Positions 24,879 through 33,725 of a stretch of DNA of 64,000 nt are shown one piece after another (positions within the stretch are counted from its first letter, which is position 1; the number at the start of each line of letters is the position of its first letter). The stretch covers positions 62,001 through 126,000 of the forward strand of contig NZ_KB911601.1 of NCBI RefSeq assembly GCF_000383615.1, read 5' to 3'. The translations under genes were made by a program, and so were the position numbers. The DNA is from Streptomyces canus 299MFChir4.1. GTDB taxonomy: Bacteria; Actinomycetota; Actinomycetes; Streptomycetales; Streptomycetaceae. A model generated the notes under the pieces. The model was not told the origin of the DNA, searched no databases, and saw only the letters and a list, made by a program, of their open reading frames with translations.

Positions 24879-25787
24879 CTACGCGCGGGGCAGGCGCTCG
24901 GCGAACAGGTTGATCTGCTCGACCAGTTCGCCGGGCTTCTCCTCCGGGATGTAGTGACCGGTGTCGCGGACGGTTGTCCCGCTGACGTCCACACCGAGCG
25001 AACGCATGTCGTCGTGCAGCGCTGGAGCGGAACCGAACTCACCGCCGATGGCCAGCATCGGCACCTGAATCAGGGCCTTCCGCAGCTCCTTGTTGCGCTC
25101 AGCGTTCTCATGTACGGCGCGGTAGTACCCGAGACTCCCCCGCAGGCCGCCGGGGGCCGCCAGCGTGCGTTCGTATTCCGCGATGTCCGCAGCCGTGAAC
25201 GTCTCGCGCCAGCTGGCGGTCTTCCGGCTGAAGAACCATTCGATGAGGATGCGTTCCCGGCCCGACACGAGTGCCTCGGGGAGGTCGGGGATCGCGTTGA
25301 ACAGGAAGTGCCAGCTGCGCCACCCGTCCGGGCCCACCGGGACCGTCTCGGGCAGTGAGAGGCCGGCGATGTTGCCGTCGATGAAGACCACACCGGTGAG
25401 CGAATCGGGGTAACGGTGGGCGAACGGATAGCTGACCCATGAGCCGATGTCGTGCCCGACGAGGAGATACCGCTCGTGCCCCAGTTCGGCGAGCAGGCCG
25501 TGCAGCCGCTCAGCGGTCGTCCAGGTGTCGTATCCGTCCAGCGGCTTCTCGGAGTCGCCCTGGCCCGGCAGGTCGACCGCGACGACGTGCCAGTCCTGCG
25601 CGAGCAGCGGAATCACGTGCCGCCACGCGTGGACGTTCTGCGGGAAGCCGGCGACGAGCACGATGGTCGGGCCGCTCCCCGCCTCCACGACGTGCCAGCG
25701 CAGTCCGCTCGCCGAGACCATTCGATGACGCGGTGTAGTGCCGGCGTGGCTCACGGACTCGTCCACACCCTTCTCAGTGCGGGTCAC
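24879..25787 (-). CDS. Alpha/beta hydrolase with Asp nucleophile (epoxide-hydrolase/dehalogenase-like)
   Basis: A 302-residue alpha/beta hydrolase. The nucleophile elbow is VGHDIGSWVS, with Asp rather than Ser. The oxyanion segment is VAGFPQNVHAWR and the catalytic His is in RDTGHYIPEEKP. An Asp nucleophile points to epoxide hydrolase, haloacetate dehalogenase or similar C-O/C-halogen chemistry. The GTG at 25787 lies 2 bases after the RidA stop and has little Shine-Dalgarno, consistent with coupling. The open frame extends upstream into the RidA gene, but that part is not credible. Confidence 0.85.
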   Translation of the reverse strand: MTRTEKGVDESVSHAGTTPRHRMVSASGLRWHVVEAGSGPTIVLVAGFPQNVHAWRHVIPLLAQDWHVVAVDLPGQGDSEKPLDGYDTWTTAERLHGLLAELGHERYLLVGHDIGSWVSYPFAHRYPDSLTGVVFIDGNIAGLSLPETVPVGPDGWRSWHFLFNAIPDLPEALVSGRERILIEWFFSRKTASWRETFTAADIAEYERTLAAPGGLRGSLGYYRAVHENAERNKELRKALIQVPMLAIGGEFGSAPALHDDMRSLGVDVSGTTVRDTGHYIPEEKPGELVEQINLFAERLPRA

Positions 25788-25789
25788 GG

Positions 25790-26176
25790 TCAGCCGTTCT
25801 GGGGGATGTACGCGACCGCTTCGATCTCGATGCGCAGGTCGGGGTTGGACAGGGGAGCGACGATGGTCGAGCGAGCGGGGAACGGCTTGGAGAAGTACTC
25901 GCGGTAGACGACGTTCATCGGCTCGAACAGTGTGGCGTTCAGAAGGAACACAGTGGTCTTGCACACGTCGGCGAGCGTGCCTCCGGCGGCTTCGACCCCG
26001 GCCTTGATGTTGTCCAGCACTGCGCGGGTCTCGGCGGGGAAGTCGTTGGTGACCAGGGATCCGTCAGCCCGGACCGCGATCTGCCCGGAGAGGTAGACAT
26101 AGTCGCCGGCGCGCACCACGTGGGTGAGCGGGACTTCGAGGGGGGCGATGTTGTCGGTGGTGATTTCCTTGATCAT
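25790..26176 (-). CDS. RidA-family (YjgF/YER057c) protein
   Basis: A 128-residue RidA fold starting MIKEITTDNIAPLEVPLTH, with AAGGTLADVCKTTVFL and the conserved Arg/Glu end PARSTIVAPL...IEIEAVAYIP. RidA proteins hydrolyse enamine/imine intermediates to ketones plus ammonia and usually form trimers. Its presence with an amidase suggests that the substrate contains nitrogen. The ATG at 26176 follows AAGGGAG; an in-frame ATG at 26266 is less likely. Confidence 0.88.
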   Translation of the reverse strand: MIKEITTDNIAPLEVPLTHVVRAGDYVYLSGQIAVRADGSLVTNDFPAETRAVLDNIKAGVEAAGGTLADVCKTTVFLLNATLFEPMNVVYREYFSKPFPARSTIVAPLSNPDLRIEIEAVAYIPQNG

Positions 26177-26265
26177 GGGGTTGCTCCCTTGAGGTGAGTG
26201 GTCTTGCGAGAGAAGTGGGCAAGATCCGGGGCTTGAGCGCAGATTTCTGTCATCGGGCTGAGGCA

Positions 26266-26877
26266 TCAGCCCTTCTTCGTCAGCCGATCCGCCGGGTCCA
26301 TGTCGAGGAGCCCGCCCTTCTCGGCCGCCGCCCAGAACGCGTGATCGGCGTGGTGCACGATGCTGTTCAGGGTGCTGCGGTAGACGAGTTGCCCTTCCCC
26401 GGAATGCGTACCGCAGACATGCGCGAGTTCCTCGGGCAGCCCCACGGTCAACGCGATGTGCACTCCGTACACGGAGTGGCGGATCGAGGGGAAGCCGGCC
26501 TTGCCCGGATCCTCCTTCCAGCGGGCCTGGTTGGCCGGGCTGTTCTCGAACGGCTTGCCCAGATCGTGCAGCACTCCGCCGGCGTAGAGGATGTCACGGT
26601 CCAGCCCCAGGGGGCCGAGCACCCGTTGCAGCTCCTCACCCAGCGCGACGGTCAACAATCCCACCCCGCGCACGTGGGTGGCCTGCGTGCCATCGCGCAG
26701 CGCGGGGGAATCCGGGTTGGCCGAACCTGGCATGTCTTCGATGCGTTCGAATTCGGTCTGACTGAGGGAGAGGGCCCACGCTTCCACGATTTTCGTGGCG
26801 AGGTCCTGATCGGTGAAGTCCGCCAGCTCGGGCAAGCTCGCCCGAACGCCGGCTCGGAGGGGTTCGATGTCGGCCAT
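26266..26877 (-). CDS. HD-domain hydrolase
   Basis: A 203-residue HD-superfamily protein. The metal site is recognisable as His in ATHVRGVGLL, the HD pair in YAGGVLHDLGKPFE, His in IRHSVYGVH, His in VCGTHSGEG and Asp in IVHHADHAFW. The architecture resembles small HD hydrolases such as the cyanamide-hydratase group, but a phosphohydrolase role is equally possible. It is the first gene of the minus-strand operon. Its ATG has no Shine-Dalgarno and lies 4 bases downstream of the CTATACTATAG box, so translation may be leaderless. Confidence 0.8.
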   Translation of the reverse strand: MADIEPLRAGVRASLPELADFTDQDLATKIVEAWALSLSQTEFERIEDMPGSANPDSPALRDGTQATHVRGVGLLTVALGEELQRVLGPLGLDRDILYAGGVLHDLGKPFENSPANQARWKEDPGKAGFPSIRHSVYGVHIALTVGLPEELAHVCGTHSGEGQLVYRSTLNSIVHHADHAFWAAAEKGGLLDMDPADRLTKKG

Positions 26878-26881
26878 AGTT

Positions 26882-26892
26882 CTATACTATAG
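26882..26892. promoter_or_regulatory. CTATACTATAG palindrome in the 48-bp divergent promoter
   Basis: An 11-bp palindrome (centre C) sits between the divergent starts of the HD gene (26877) and the amidase (26926). It contains the TATACTAT core shared with 19436 and 28323. It is a candidate operator of the GntR protein encoded at 28425. Confidence 0.6.
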
Positions 26893-26925
26893 CATCCGAT
26901 GCTTCCGTGTAGTACCTTCTGAATC

Positions 26926-28260
26926 GTGAAAACACTGAGTCACTCCTCGAACCCATCGGTACCGCACACCGTGCGAGAGCTGTGTGACGGCCTCGCGGAC
27001 CACCAGTACTCGGCGGTCGAGCTGGTCGAGCACTGCCTCGAGAGGATCGACGCGACCACCGACTCGGTCCGCGCGTTCGTCGAAGTCTTCCGCTCCACCG
27101 CCCGCCAGCAGGCAGGGGAGAGCGACGAGCGACACCGAGCAGGCCGGCCGCTCTCACCGATCGACGGCATCCCGTTCGCGGTAAAGGACATCATCGGCAT
27201 GCAGGGACGGAAGATGTCGGCCGGGTCTCGTTCCGTCGACATCGTCCCGGCATCCGATGCGTCGATCATTTCCCGGCTGCGCTCCGCCGGCGGCATCATC
27301 CTGGGCACGACCCGGATGCACGAGTTGGCTTACGGCCCGTCGGGGCTGAATGACTTCGACGGCGGTGCCCGCAACCCGCGCTTCCCCGGAATCATCCCGG
27401 GCGGCTCCAGCAGCGGATCGGCAGCGGCCGTCGCGGCGGGCCTGTCACCGATCGCCCTCGGCTCCGACACCGGAGGATCGATCCGGGCCCCCGCGACGCT
27501 CTGCGGGATCGTCGGATTCAAGCCAAGTTACGACCTCCTCCCGATCACCGGTGTTCATCCCACGGCCCCCACACTCGACCACCTCGGGTTCCTGACCTCC
27601 TCGGTGGAAGATGTCCGCATAGCGATGAACGTGTTCGCCGGCATCCCCCTCGCGGAGGAAGGACCGCACGCGGGGCGGCGGCTCGCCGTGTTCGACGATC
27701 CGGACCTGACCGTCGATCCGGCCATCGCGACGGCCCTCAGCAACGCCGTCGACGCACTGTCGGACCGCGGATGGCACGTCGAATCCGTTACGGCGCCGAG
27801 CGGTTTCGACGTGATGGATGTGTCCACCACGATCATGGCCTACGAGGCGTACCGCGTGAACCGGGAGCGGTTGGAGACGGTACCCGAGCTCCTCGGAGCC
27901 GACGTGCGCGAACGCCTCGAAGACGGGGCACGCATCACGCGTGACCAGTACGAACACGCGCTGGGCGAGGTGGACCGGGTGCGCACGGAGATGTCCGCGC
28001 TCGCCGCCCCCTTCGACGCACTGGTGAACGCGACCATCCCGATCACCGGACCAAGCATCGAAGCCGGGGCCCGCCCCGACGTCAGGCGCATGCTGATGCG
28101 CAACACACGACTCCAGAACCTGCTCGGAGTGCCGGCGATCTCGTTGCCCGGCGACCCGAGCGGTCCCGCGCCCTGGGGCATTCAGCTGTTCTCGCGGCGC
28201 GGGCGCGACGCGGCGCTCCTTGCATCCGCCGCCGCCGTCGCAAGCGACCTCGCAGGCTGA
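26926..28260 (+). CDS. Amidase-signature family amidase
   Basis: A 444-residue amidase-signature enzyme with an intact Ser-cisSer-Lys triad: Lys87 (IPFAVKDI), cis-Ser in PGGSSSGSAAA (about 161-162) and nucleophile Ser185 (GSDTGGSIRAP). It hydrolyses an amide to acid plus ammonia or amine. The GTG at 26926 has no clear Shine-Dalgarno. It is divergent from the tetronate-type operon across 48 bp and is followed by the GntR gene. It probably frees the acid that the operon then degrades. Confidence 0.9.
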   Translation: MKTLSHSSNPSVPHTVRELCDGLADHQYSAVELVEHCLERIDATTDSVRAFVEVFRSTARQQAGESDERHRAGRPLSPIDGIPFAVKDIIGMQGRKMSAGSRSVDIVPASDASIISRLRSAGGIILGTTRMHELAYGPSGLNDFDGGARNPRFPGIIPGGSSSGSAAAVAAGLSPIALGSDTGGSIRAPATLCGIVGFKPSYDLLPITGVHPTAPTLDHLGFLTSSVEDVRIAMNVFAGIPLAEEGPHAGRRLAVFDDPDLTVDPAIATALSNAVDALSDRGWHVESVTAPSGFDVMDVSTTIMAYEAYRVNRERLETVPELLGADVRERLEDGARITRDQYEHALGEVDRVRTEMSALAAPFDALVNATIPITGPSIEAGARPDVRRMLMRNTRLQNLLGVPAISLPGDPSGPAPWGIQLFSRRGRDAALLASAAAVASDLAG

Positions 28261-28309
28261 TTTCCGACGGACGATCCGCGGAACCGGAGGTCGCCGCCGC
28301 TTCGCGACG

Positions 28310-28331
28310 TACTATGTGCAAGATAGTATAC
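28310..28331. promoter_or_regulatory. Inverted TACTAT/ATAGTA operator candidate before the GntR gene
   Basis: TACTAT-7 bp-ATAGTA (28310-28328) overlaps ATAGTATAC (28323-28331), the third TATACTAT box of this island. It lies about 95 bases upstream of the GntR start, suggesting autoregulation. Confidence 0.55.
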
Positions 28332-28424
28332 TTCTGGTGTGGTCCCTGCACTGCTGCGGCCAACCCGCGAGCCGGGCAGGGCCACGCCACGAGCCGTCGA
28401 CGCAGGCGGGATGGAGAATCTTCG

Positions 28425-29081
28425 TTGCCGAAACTGCCCTTGGCCGACCGAATGCATGACGTATTGCTCACGCAGCTGATGGACGGGTCACGCAAGCCGG
28501 GCGAACCCCTCAACATCGGGGCGCTCAGCCGTGAGCTCGAGGTCAGCCAGACACCTCTGCGCGAAGCACTCGCCCGCCTGGAGCACTCCGGGCTCGTACA
28601 GCGCGAGGCGCTCCGCGGCTATTTCGTGGCTCCTGCCTTCACAAAACGCGAAATGACGAAACTCGCCGCGGCCCGCGAGCTGATCGAGCCGGCGATCGCC
28701 GCCGAAAGCGCGCTGCGCCGCACGCCGGAGTTCCTGGACGAACTCGCGATCACTATCGAAGAGCTCGCCGAATCCGGCACGCAAGCCGACGCCGACGCCG
28801 ACGCATTCCGCCTCTACTGGACCTCTGACGCCCGCTTCCACAACCTCATCGCGGCACAGGCCGACAACATGTTCCTCGAGAGCGCCTTCCACGCGCTCAG
28901 CGGACACGTGCAGCGATTCCGGTTGTTCATGAAGGCGGGGCACGCACACGCCGGCCAGGCCGCGGTCGAGCATCAGCGCATCCTGGACGCCCTCGCCTCG
29001 GGTGATCCGACCGCAGCCGCGCAGGAGATGCTTTCCCACGTCAAAGCTGCCTCCGAGCGCGCCCTGTTGGAGCACCACTGA
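28425..29081 (+). CDS. GntR/FadR-family (FCD) transcriptional regulator of the amidase/tetronate-type island
   Basis: A 218-residue FCD-type GntR protein starting at a TTG with GGAG 8 bases upstream. The winged helix covers residues about 5-70 (recognition helix SQTPLREALARLE). The FCD metal-site residues are in DARFHNLIAAQADN and in EHQRILDALASGDP. It lies at the end of the amidase side and has its own TATACTAT box, so I infer that it controls the MFS gene, the amidase, the long operon and itself. The likely effector is a pathway acid. Confidence 0.88.
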   Translation: MPKLPLADRMHDVLLTQLMDGSRKPGEPLNIGALSRELEVSQTPLREALARLEHSGLVQREALRGYFVAPAFTKREMTKLAAARELIEPAIAAESALRRTPEFLDELAITIEELAESGTQADADADAFRLYWTSDARFHNLIAAQADNMFLESAFHALSGHVQRFRLFMKAGHAHAGQAAVEHQRILDALASGDPTAAAQEMLSHVKAASERALLEHH

Positions 29082-29230
29082 ACAGGGTCGCCACCGACTG
29101 GCCGGCAGTCCGCATGACACCGGCCAGTCGATCGAGACGGTCCGGCGACGGGCGCACCAACATACTCGAGTCCTGAAGAGGACCAGCTCGCCCGATCGGA
29201 TGGCGGCACACCCATCCTCTGCAAGCGCCG

Positions 29231-29265
29231 CGTGGGTGGGGCCGCCGGCTGCGGTCCCACCCACG
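29231..29265. terminator. Bidirectional terminator between GntR and the subtilase
   Basis: CGTGGGTGGGGCCG (29231-29244) pairs with CGGTCCCACCCACG (29252-29265), one mismatch, 7-base loop. The flanking genes converge on it. Confidence 0.75.
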
Positions 29266-29300
29266 AGGTGCGGTCCCGGGTGACCTCCCGGGGTGTGCCG

Positions 29301-32300
29301 TCAGCGCAGGCCGAAGGCCCGGGTGATCGTCTGCGAGACGGTGTTGCCCGCGCTGTCCCGGGCCCCGACCCGGAGGGTGGCGAAGCCGGCCGACCGCGGC
29401 GCGCGCAGGCTCGTCCGCCATCCGTCACCGGACCGGCTCAGGTCGGTCCGCTGCCAGGTCGCACCGTCGTCGTACGAGATCTCGACGGACGGCTTGGCAA
29501 GGGCGGCGGCGGTGCCCGGCAGGTGCGAGGCGGTCACCGTCAGGCCGGCGTGCCGGTCGGCCCGGCCGGACTTGTCGGTGTTCACGGCGTAGTCGAGCTG
29601 GATCAGCGGCAGTGAGACCGTCGACTCGCTGCTGGTGACCGCGGAGGTGAAGTCCCACTCGGTCAGCGTGTGCCTCGAGTACGGGTTGGCCCAGGTGCCA
29701 CGGTCGTTGTCGACGACCAGCCGGTAGGGCAGGCGCTCCGCGCCGAGACCGGGAACCCGCAGATACTCGTAGGTACCCCAGTTGAGCTGCTGGTCGCCCT
29801 GGTACAGCGCCATCCAGTTCTTGACGTCGGCGTTCGCACCGGCCTCGCCGATGTGCCCCCCCGAGTCGCCCCAGCCCGGCGCGGTGATGTACATCGCGTC
29901 GAGGTAGCGCACCGGCTGGTAGTCGATCGGACCCATGCGGGGCCGCTGGATCGGGCCGAACCAGCTGACCTTGCCGGTCTTGCGCGCCGAGTAATGCAGC
30001 AGCTCCATCGAGTGCTGCCCGGTCTCGCCCAGGATGGAGGCGTCGTCCAGCCACGTGGCGTCGGCGGTGACCCAGTCGGTGCGCTCGCCCTGAGCGGGCG
30101 CGGTGAGCATGTTGCCGGCAGCCCAGCCGTTCCAGACGTCCGAACGGAACTCCAGTGCCTTGCCCTGCCGGTAGTTCCGGAAGGAGACGTTCACCCGGGC
30201 GAGATCCTTGGGCTCCTCGCGCCACGTCGGATCGGCGGGGGCGGCGCCCGTCCAGTGGTGCACCACGTCGTAGACATAGTCGGTCGTTGGGTGCGACGTG
30301 ACCTTCAGCGAAACCGGCCCGTGCCGGAGCGAACCGATCAGCTCGGCGCCCTGGTCCGCGTTGAGCGTCGCCACCGTCAGCGGGGCCGGGCTCTCCGGGC
30401 TCCAGGGGCTCTCGTCCCAGGGCTGCAGACGGCCGACGCCGTCATGGGCGACCAGCAGGAGCCGGGCACCGGCCGCCGCGGCGGCCTCCGCCTGCGCCTC
30501 GATCCCTTCCGTGCCGAGGCCTCGCACCACCACGGCCTTACCACGCACGTTGAGGCGTGCGAGCTCCTCGGCCGTGCCGTTGCCGGCGAAGACCGCCGTC
30601 AGGTTCCGGCTGCCGGCAGGCAGCGGCGTGGCCGCGCGCTTGACCAATGGGTCATTGAAGGTCGTCGACTTCGTGCTCACCGTCAGCGCGGGCTGCTCTA
30701 GGCGGAAGCGGGCGCCGACCTCGAACTTGCCGTCGGTGACCTTCTTACCGGTCGGCAGTACCCAGATGCTGTCGTACGACGGGTCGGGCAGCTCCACTGT
30801 CTGCACCAGGCTGTCGGTGAAGGTCCGGTTGACGTCCAGGCGCGGCGCGACGGCGGTGGTCTGCTGCGGTACGCGCGCCAGGATCTGGCGTGCCTTACGG
30901 CCGTCCAGGGTGACGGTGCGGTCCTCGTCCAGTTGCACGTCGTTGAAGGCGAGCAGTTCCATGCCGAGCGAGTGCGCCCCTTCGGCACCCTGCACGTCAC
31001 CGATGAACCAGCCGCTGTAGTTGCCGGCGGGCAGCCGTGTCGTGCCGGTGCCGGACGCGTCGAGGTCCATCGACGCGAAGAGGTGCTCGGCGGTGAGGAC
31101 GACCCGGCCGGCCAGCGGCTTGCCCGAACGGTCCTTCGCGACGACGGTCAGATCCTGCCGCTGTCCCTGTCGGGTCGCGCCGATCAGGGTCCGGGCACGG
31201 ACGGCTCCGGTGCCGTCCGTGCCGGTGATCACGGCGCTGACCGACTCGTCGCCCGCCAGCTTGTCCGGAGCCGCAGTCAGCGTGACCTTGGCGGTGCCGT
31301 GCGCGGGCACGGTCACGTGGTCCTCGGAGAGGCTGAACATCCCGGCCGGGACGGTGCCGTTGACCGCCAGGTCGAGGCTCACCGGGGCGTCGCCGACGTT
31401 GGTGTACGTCACCGTCTGGGCATCGGTCTCCCCGGGCTTCAGGGGCCACTGGTGGAAACCGGAGTAGGCGGTCGCGGTGGCGAAGACCGTGGTGTGCACG
31501 GCCGCCAGTGCGTCGAGCCGACCGGCGCCCGCCTGGTACGGGGTGTACGCCGGGGTGGCCTTGACGCTGCTGACCAGCGCCTCCTTGAGCTGGGTGCCCG
31601 TCCAGTCGGGGTGTTCGGAGGCGAGGAGCGCGACAGCGCCGGCAACGTGCGGCGTGGCCATCGACGTGCCGCTCATCGTGGTGTAGTAGCCGGAACCGCG
31701 TGTGTAGTGCGAGCGCGCCGCGACGATGCCGACGCCGGGCGCGGTGATCTCGGGCTTCAGCCCGCCGTCGCCACCACGCGGGCCCTGGCTGGAGAAGTCG
31801 GCGAGTGTGTCGGTGGAGTCCACGGCACCGACGGTCAGCGCGGAGTCCGCGGCGCCGGGGCTGCTGATGGAATGCGGACCGCTGTTGCCGGCCGCGACGA
31901 CGAACAACGCGCCTGTTTCGTGGCTGAGTTCGTCGGCGGCCTGGCTCATCGGGTCGGTTTTGTCACCGTCGCCGCCCAGGCTCATACTGATGATCCTGGC
32001 CTTCTGGTCGCGGGCGGCCCACTCCATGCCCGCGATGATCCAGGATTCCTGGCCTCTGCCCTCGGCGTTGAGCACCTTGCCGACGGCCAGCCGGGCGCCG
32101 GAGGCGACACCTCGCTCCGTGCCCCCGGAGGCGCTGCCTGTTCCGGCGATGGTCGAGGCGACGTGCGTGCCATGGCCGTTGTAGTCGGTGATGTCGTTCT
32201 CGTCGGGGACGAAGCTGGCGCCGTCGGAGACCTGTCCGACCAGGTCCGGGTGTTCGGTGTCCGCGCCGGTGTCAAGCATCGCGACCTTCACGCCCTGGCC

Positions 32301-33029
32301 GGTGTCACCCTCCGCCCATATCTTCGGCGCGCCGATCTGAGCAGTGGAGTCGGCCAGGTCGGCCGACACCCTGCCGTCCAGCCACACGTGGGCGACGCCG
32401 CCCGCGAGGGACGACTGGGAGGACCGGGCCGCCGCGCCGGCACCCCCGGTGAGCGAGGACCAGAACTCCGGTGCCTGCGTGTGGTTCTGTGCGAGGGCCG
32501 CGCCCTGGATGCTGTCCAGGCGGCGGACATCGGCCGAGCCGGTGATCTTCGTCCGGGTGCGGGCCTTGGCTGCGGCTCCGGTGTAGCGCACGATCAGCGG
32601 GAGCCGGGAGCTGTGCGCGTCGTCGTAGCCCTCGGCGATCAGCCGCGTCACGTTGAAGAGCTGCTTGTCGAGTGTGCCGGCGCTCACGTACGGCAGGGCG
32701 GCGTCGGGATACACATAGGTGGCGCCGTCCACGACAGCGCGGTGGAAGCCGGTGGCAGCTCCGCTCGCGGGCTGGAAGGAGCGCACGATGGAGCCGTCGG
32801 CGGCGGTCCCGATGGTGACCTTGTCACCCGTGATCAGGGTGACGGTGTGCGTGCCGACACCGTCGGGGGTCTGGTGTTCGGCGTCGTGGGGCGACACCTC
32901 ACCGGCGGAGTACGCGGGCACAGCGGCAGCGGCCGGTACGACGCCGAGTACGAGAGCGGCCGCCGCGGCAAGGGCGATTGGCCCGGACCGGGGTGTCGGC
33001 CCGGATCTGGGGATGGGAACCTTGGGCAA
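29301..33029 (-). CDS. Large secreted subtilisin-family serine peptidase (S8)
   Basis: A 1242-residue secreted protease. A TTG start at 33029 with AGGAG 7 bases upstream opens a signal peptide with an Ala-rich core (IALAAAAALVLGVVPAAAA). A propeptide of about 200 residues follows. The catalytic triad is about Asp253 (VAMLDTGADTEHP), His286 (NGHGTHVAST) and Ser456 (SGTSMATPHVAGA). Downstream lie beta-sandwich repeats and a PA-like insert around LLLVAHDGVG. The C-terminus has an Ig-like segment (ISYDDGATWQRTDL) ending SQTITRAFGLR. This is the long Streptomyces subtilase type, presumably scavenging extracellular protein. Two remnants of a relative lie at 1790 and 6126. Confidence 0.9.
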   Translation of the reverse strand: MPKVPIPRSGPTPRSGPIALAAAAALVLGVVPAAAAVPAYSAGEVSPHDAEHQTPDGVGTHTVTLITGDKVTIGTAADGSIVRSFQPASGAATGFHRAVVDGATYVYPDAALPYVSAGTLDKQLFNVTRLIAEGYDDAHSSRLPLIVRYTGAAAKARTRTKITGSADVRRLDSIQGAALAQNHTQAPEFWSSLTGGAGAAARSSQSSLAGGVAHVWLDGRVSADLADSTAQIGAPKIWAEGDTGQGVKVAMLDTGADTEHPDLVGQVSDGASFVPDENDITDYNGHGTHVASTIAGTGSASGGTERGVASGARLAVGKVLNAEGRGQESWIIAGMEWAARDQKARIISMSLGGDGDKTDPMSQAADELSHETGALFVVAAGNSGPHSISSPGAADSALTVGAVDSTDTLADFSSQGPRGGDGGLKPEITAPGVGIVAARSHYTRGSGYYTTMSGTSMATPHVAGAVALLASEHPDWTGTQLKEALVSSVKATPAYTPYQAGAGRLDALAAVHTTVFATATAYSGFHQWPLKPGETDAQTVTYTNVGDAPVSLDLAVNGTVPAGMFSLSEDHVTVPAHGTAKVTLTAAPDKLAGDESVSAVITGTDGTGAVRARTLIGATRQGQRQDLTVVAKDRSGKPLAGRVVLTAEHLFASMDLDASGTGTTRLPAGNYSGWFIGDVQGAEGAHSLGMELLAFNDVQLDEDRTVTLDGRKARQILARVPQQTTAVAPRLDVNRTFTDSLVQTVELPDPSYDSIWVLPTGKKVTDGKFEVGARFRLEQPALTVSTKSTTFNDPLVKRAATPLPAGSRNLTAVFAGNGTAEELARLNVRGKAVVVRGLGTEGIEAQAEAAAAAGARLLLVAHDGVGRLQPWDESPWSPESPAPLTVATLNADQGAELIGSLRHGPVSLKVTSHPTTDYVYDVVHHWTGAAPADPTWREEPKDLARVNVSFRNYRQGKALEFRSDVWNGWAAGNMLTAPAQGERTDWVTADATWLDDASILGETGQHSMELLHYSARKTGKVSWFGPIQRPRMGPIDYQPVRYLDAMYITAPGWGDSGGHIGEAGANADVKNWMALYQGDQQLNWGTYEYLRVPGLGAERLPYRLVVDNDRGTWANPYSRHTLTEWDFTSAVTSSESTVSLPLIQLDYAVNTDKSGRADRHAGLTVTASHLPGTAAALAKPSVEISYDDGATWQRTDLSRSGDGWRTSLRAPRSAGFATLRVGARDSAGNTVSQTITRAFGLR

Positions 33030-33211
33030 GAAGGACTCCTGAGGCGCGGTGAAGAGGGAAAGATCGTTCGATCTTCCGGCCTCCCCCACCGCCGTTCAAG
33101 CGGTCGCACTGTCGCTCTTGCGTCATGGCGCAGGTGCGCCGCGAGCAGACGGGTTGGTCGGCCATCACCCGTCCCGGGACCTCTGTGTGTTCGTTGAATT
33201 GACGGGGCGGT

Positions 33212-33345
33212 CGAGGCGGGTGGAAGGTGCCGTCGCGGAGCATGACGAAGAGAACGTCTGCCCGGCGGCGGGCGAGGCGGAGGATGGCCTGGGTGTGGTG
33301 CTCGCCCTGCTTGATCTTCTTGTCGTAGTAGCGCGCGAGGCCACG
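33212..33345 (-). pseudogene. IS110-family transposase C-terminal fragment
   Basis: The minus strand reads LARYYDKKIKQGEHHTQAIL followed by RLARRRADVLFVMLRDGTFH. This is the characteristic end of IS110/IS116 (Transposase_20) proteins. The N-terminal DEDD domain is absent. Confidence 0.75.
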
Positions 33346-33433
33346 ACCAGGACGGTGGCGCTACGGAGGGGCTCGCCTTTGAGAACCGCGTCGAACGACT
33401 CGGTGAACGCGTTGTCCGCGCTCGTGCCGACCG
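33346..33433 (-). pseudogene. IS3-type transposase fragment
   Basis: The minus strand gives VGTSADNAFTESFDAVLKGE, the catalytic-domain block with the Asp-Asn-Ala and Glu residues of IS3-type integrase cores. It abuts the IS110 fragment directly. Confidence 0.55.
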
Positions 33434-33534
33434 CGCCAAGGACTGCCGCACCCCAACTTGCCGCGACAGCGGCGAATCACGAGAGGACGTCTGACGCAGG
33501 TTCGGTTGACGGGTGCGATCACGCGGCCTGGAGG

Positions 33535-33678
33535 GCCTGTCGTCCGGGTTTGAAGTGACGGCCTCGATGAAGGTCGTGTTGCGTGTGGATACCCGCGACC
33601 ATGGGCTTCAGGCCCTCGCTGTCGTGGAGACCGGGGGCGGGCCGTTCTCGTCCGACAGGATGTGCGTCTTGGAACCCG
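33535..33678 (-). pseudogene. IS5-type transposase fragment
   Basis: Two frames give GSKTHILSDENGPP and HDSEGLKPMVAGIHTQHD followed by RGRHFKPG, the central block of a Streptomyces IS5-type transposase. It carries a frameshift between them. With the two preceding fragments it forms a small IS graveyard between the subtilase and the HTH gene. Confidence 0.65.
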
Positions 33679-33725
33679 GCTCTTGCTGCGGACCCGCGGC
33701 CTCGGTACTTCTCTCCGGTGCGGTA

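Noticed and set aside
30933..33197. A 754-codon plus-strand frame over the subtilase
   Set aside because: Antisense shadow of the S8 peptidase, whose catalytic triad and signal peptide are intact on the minus strand.
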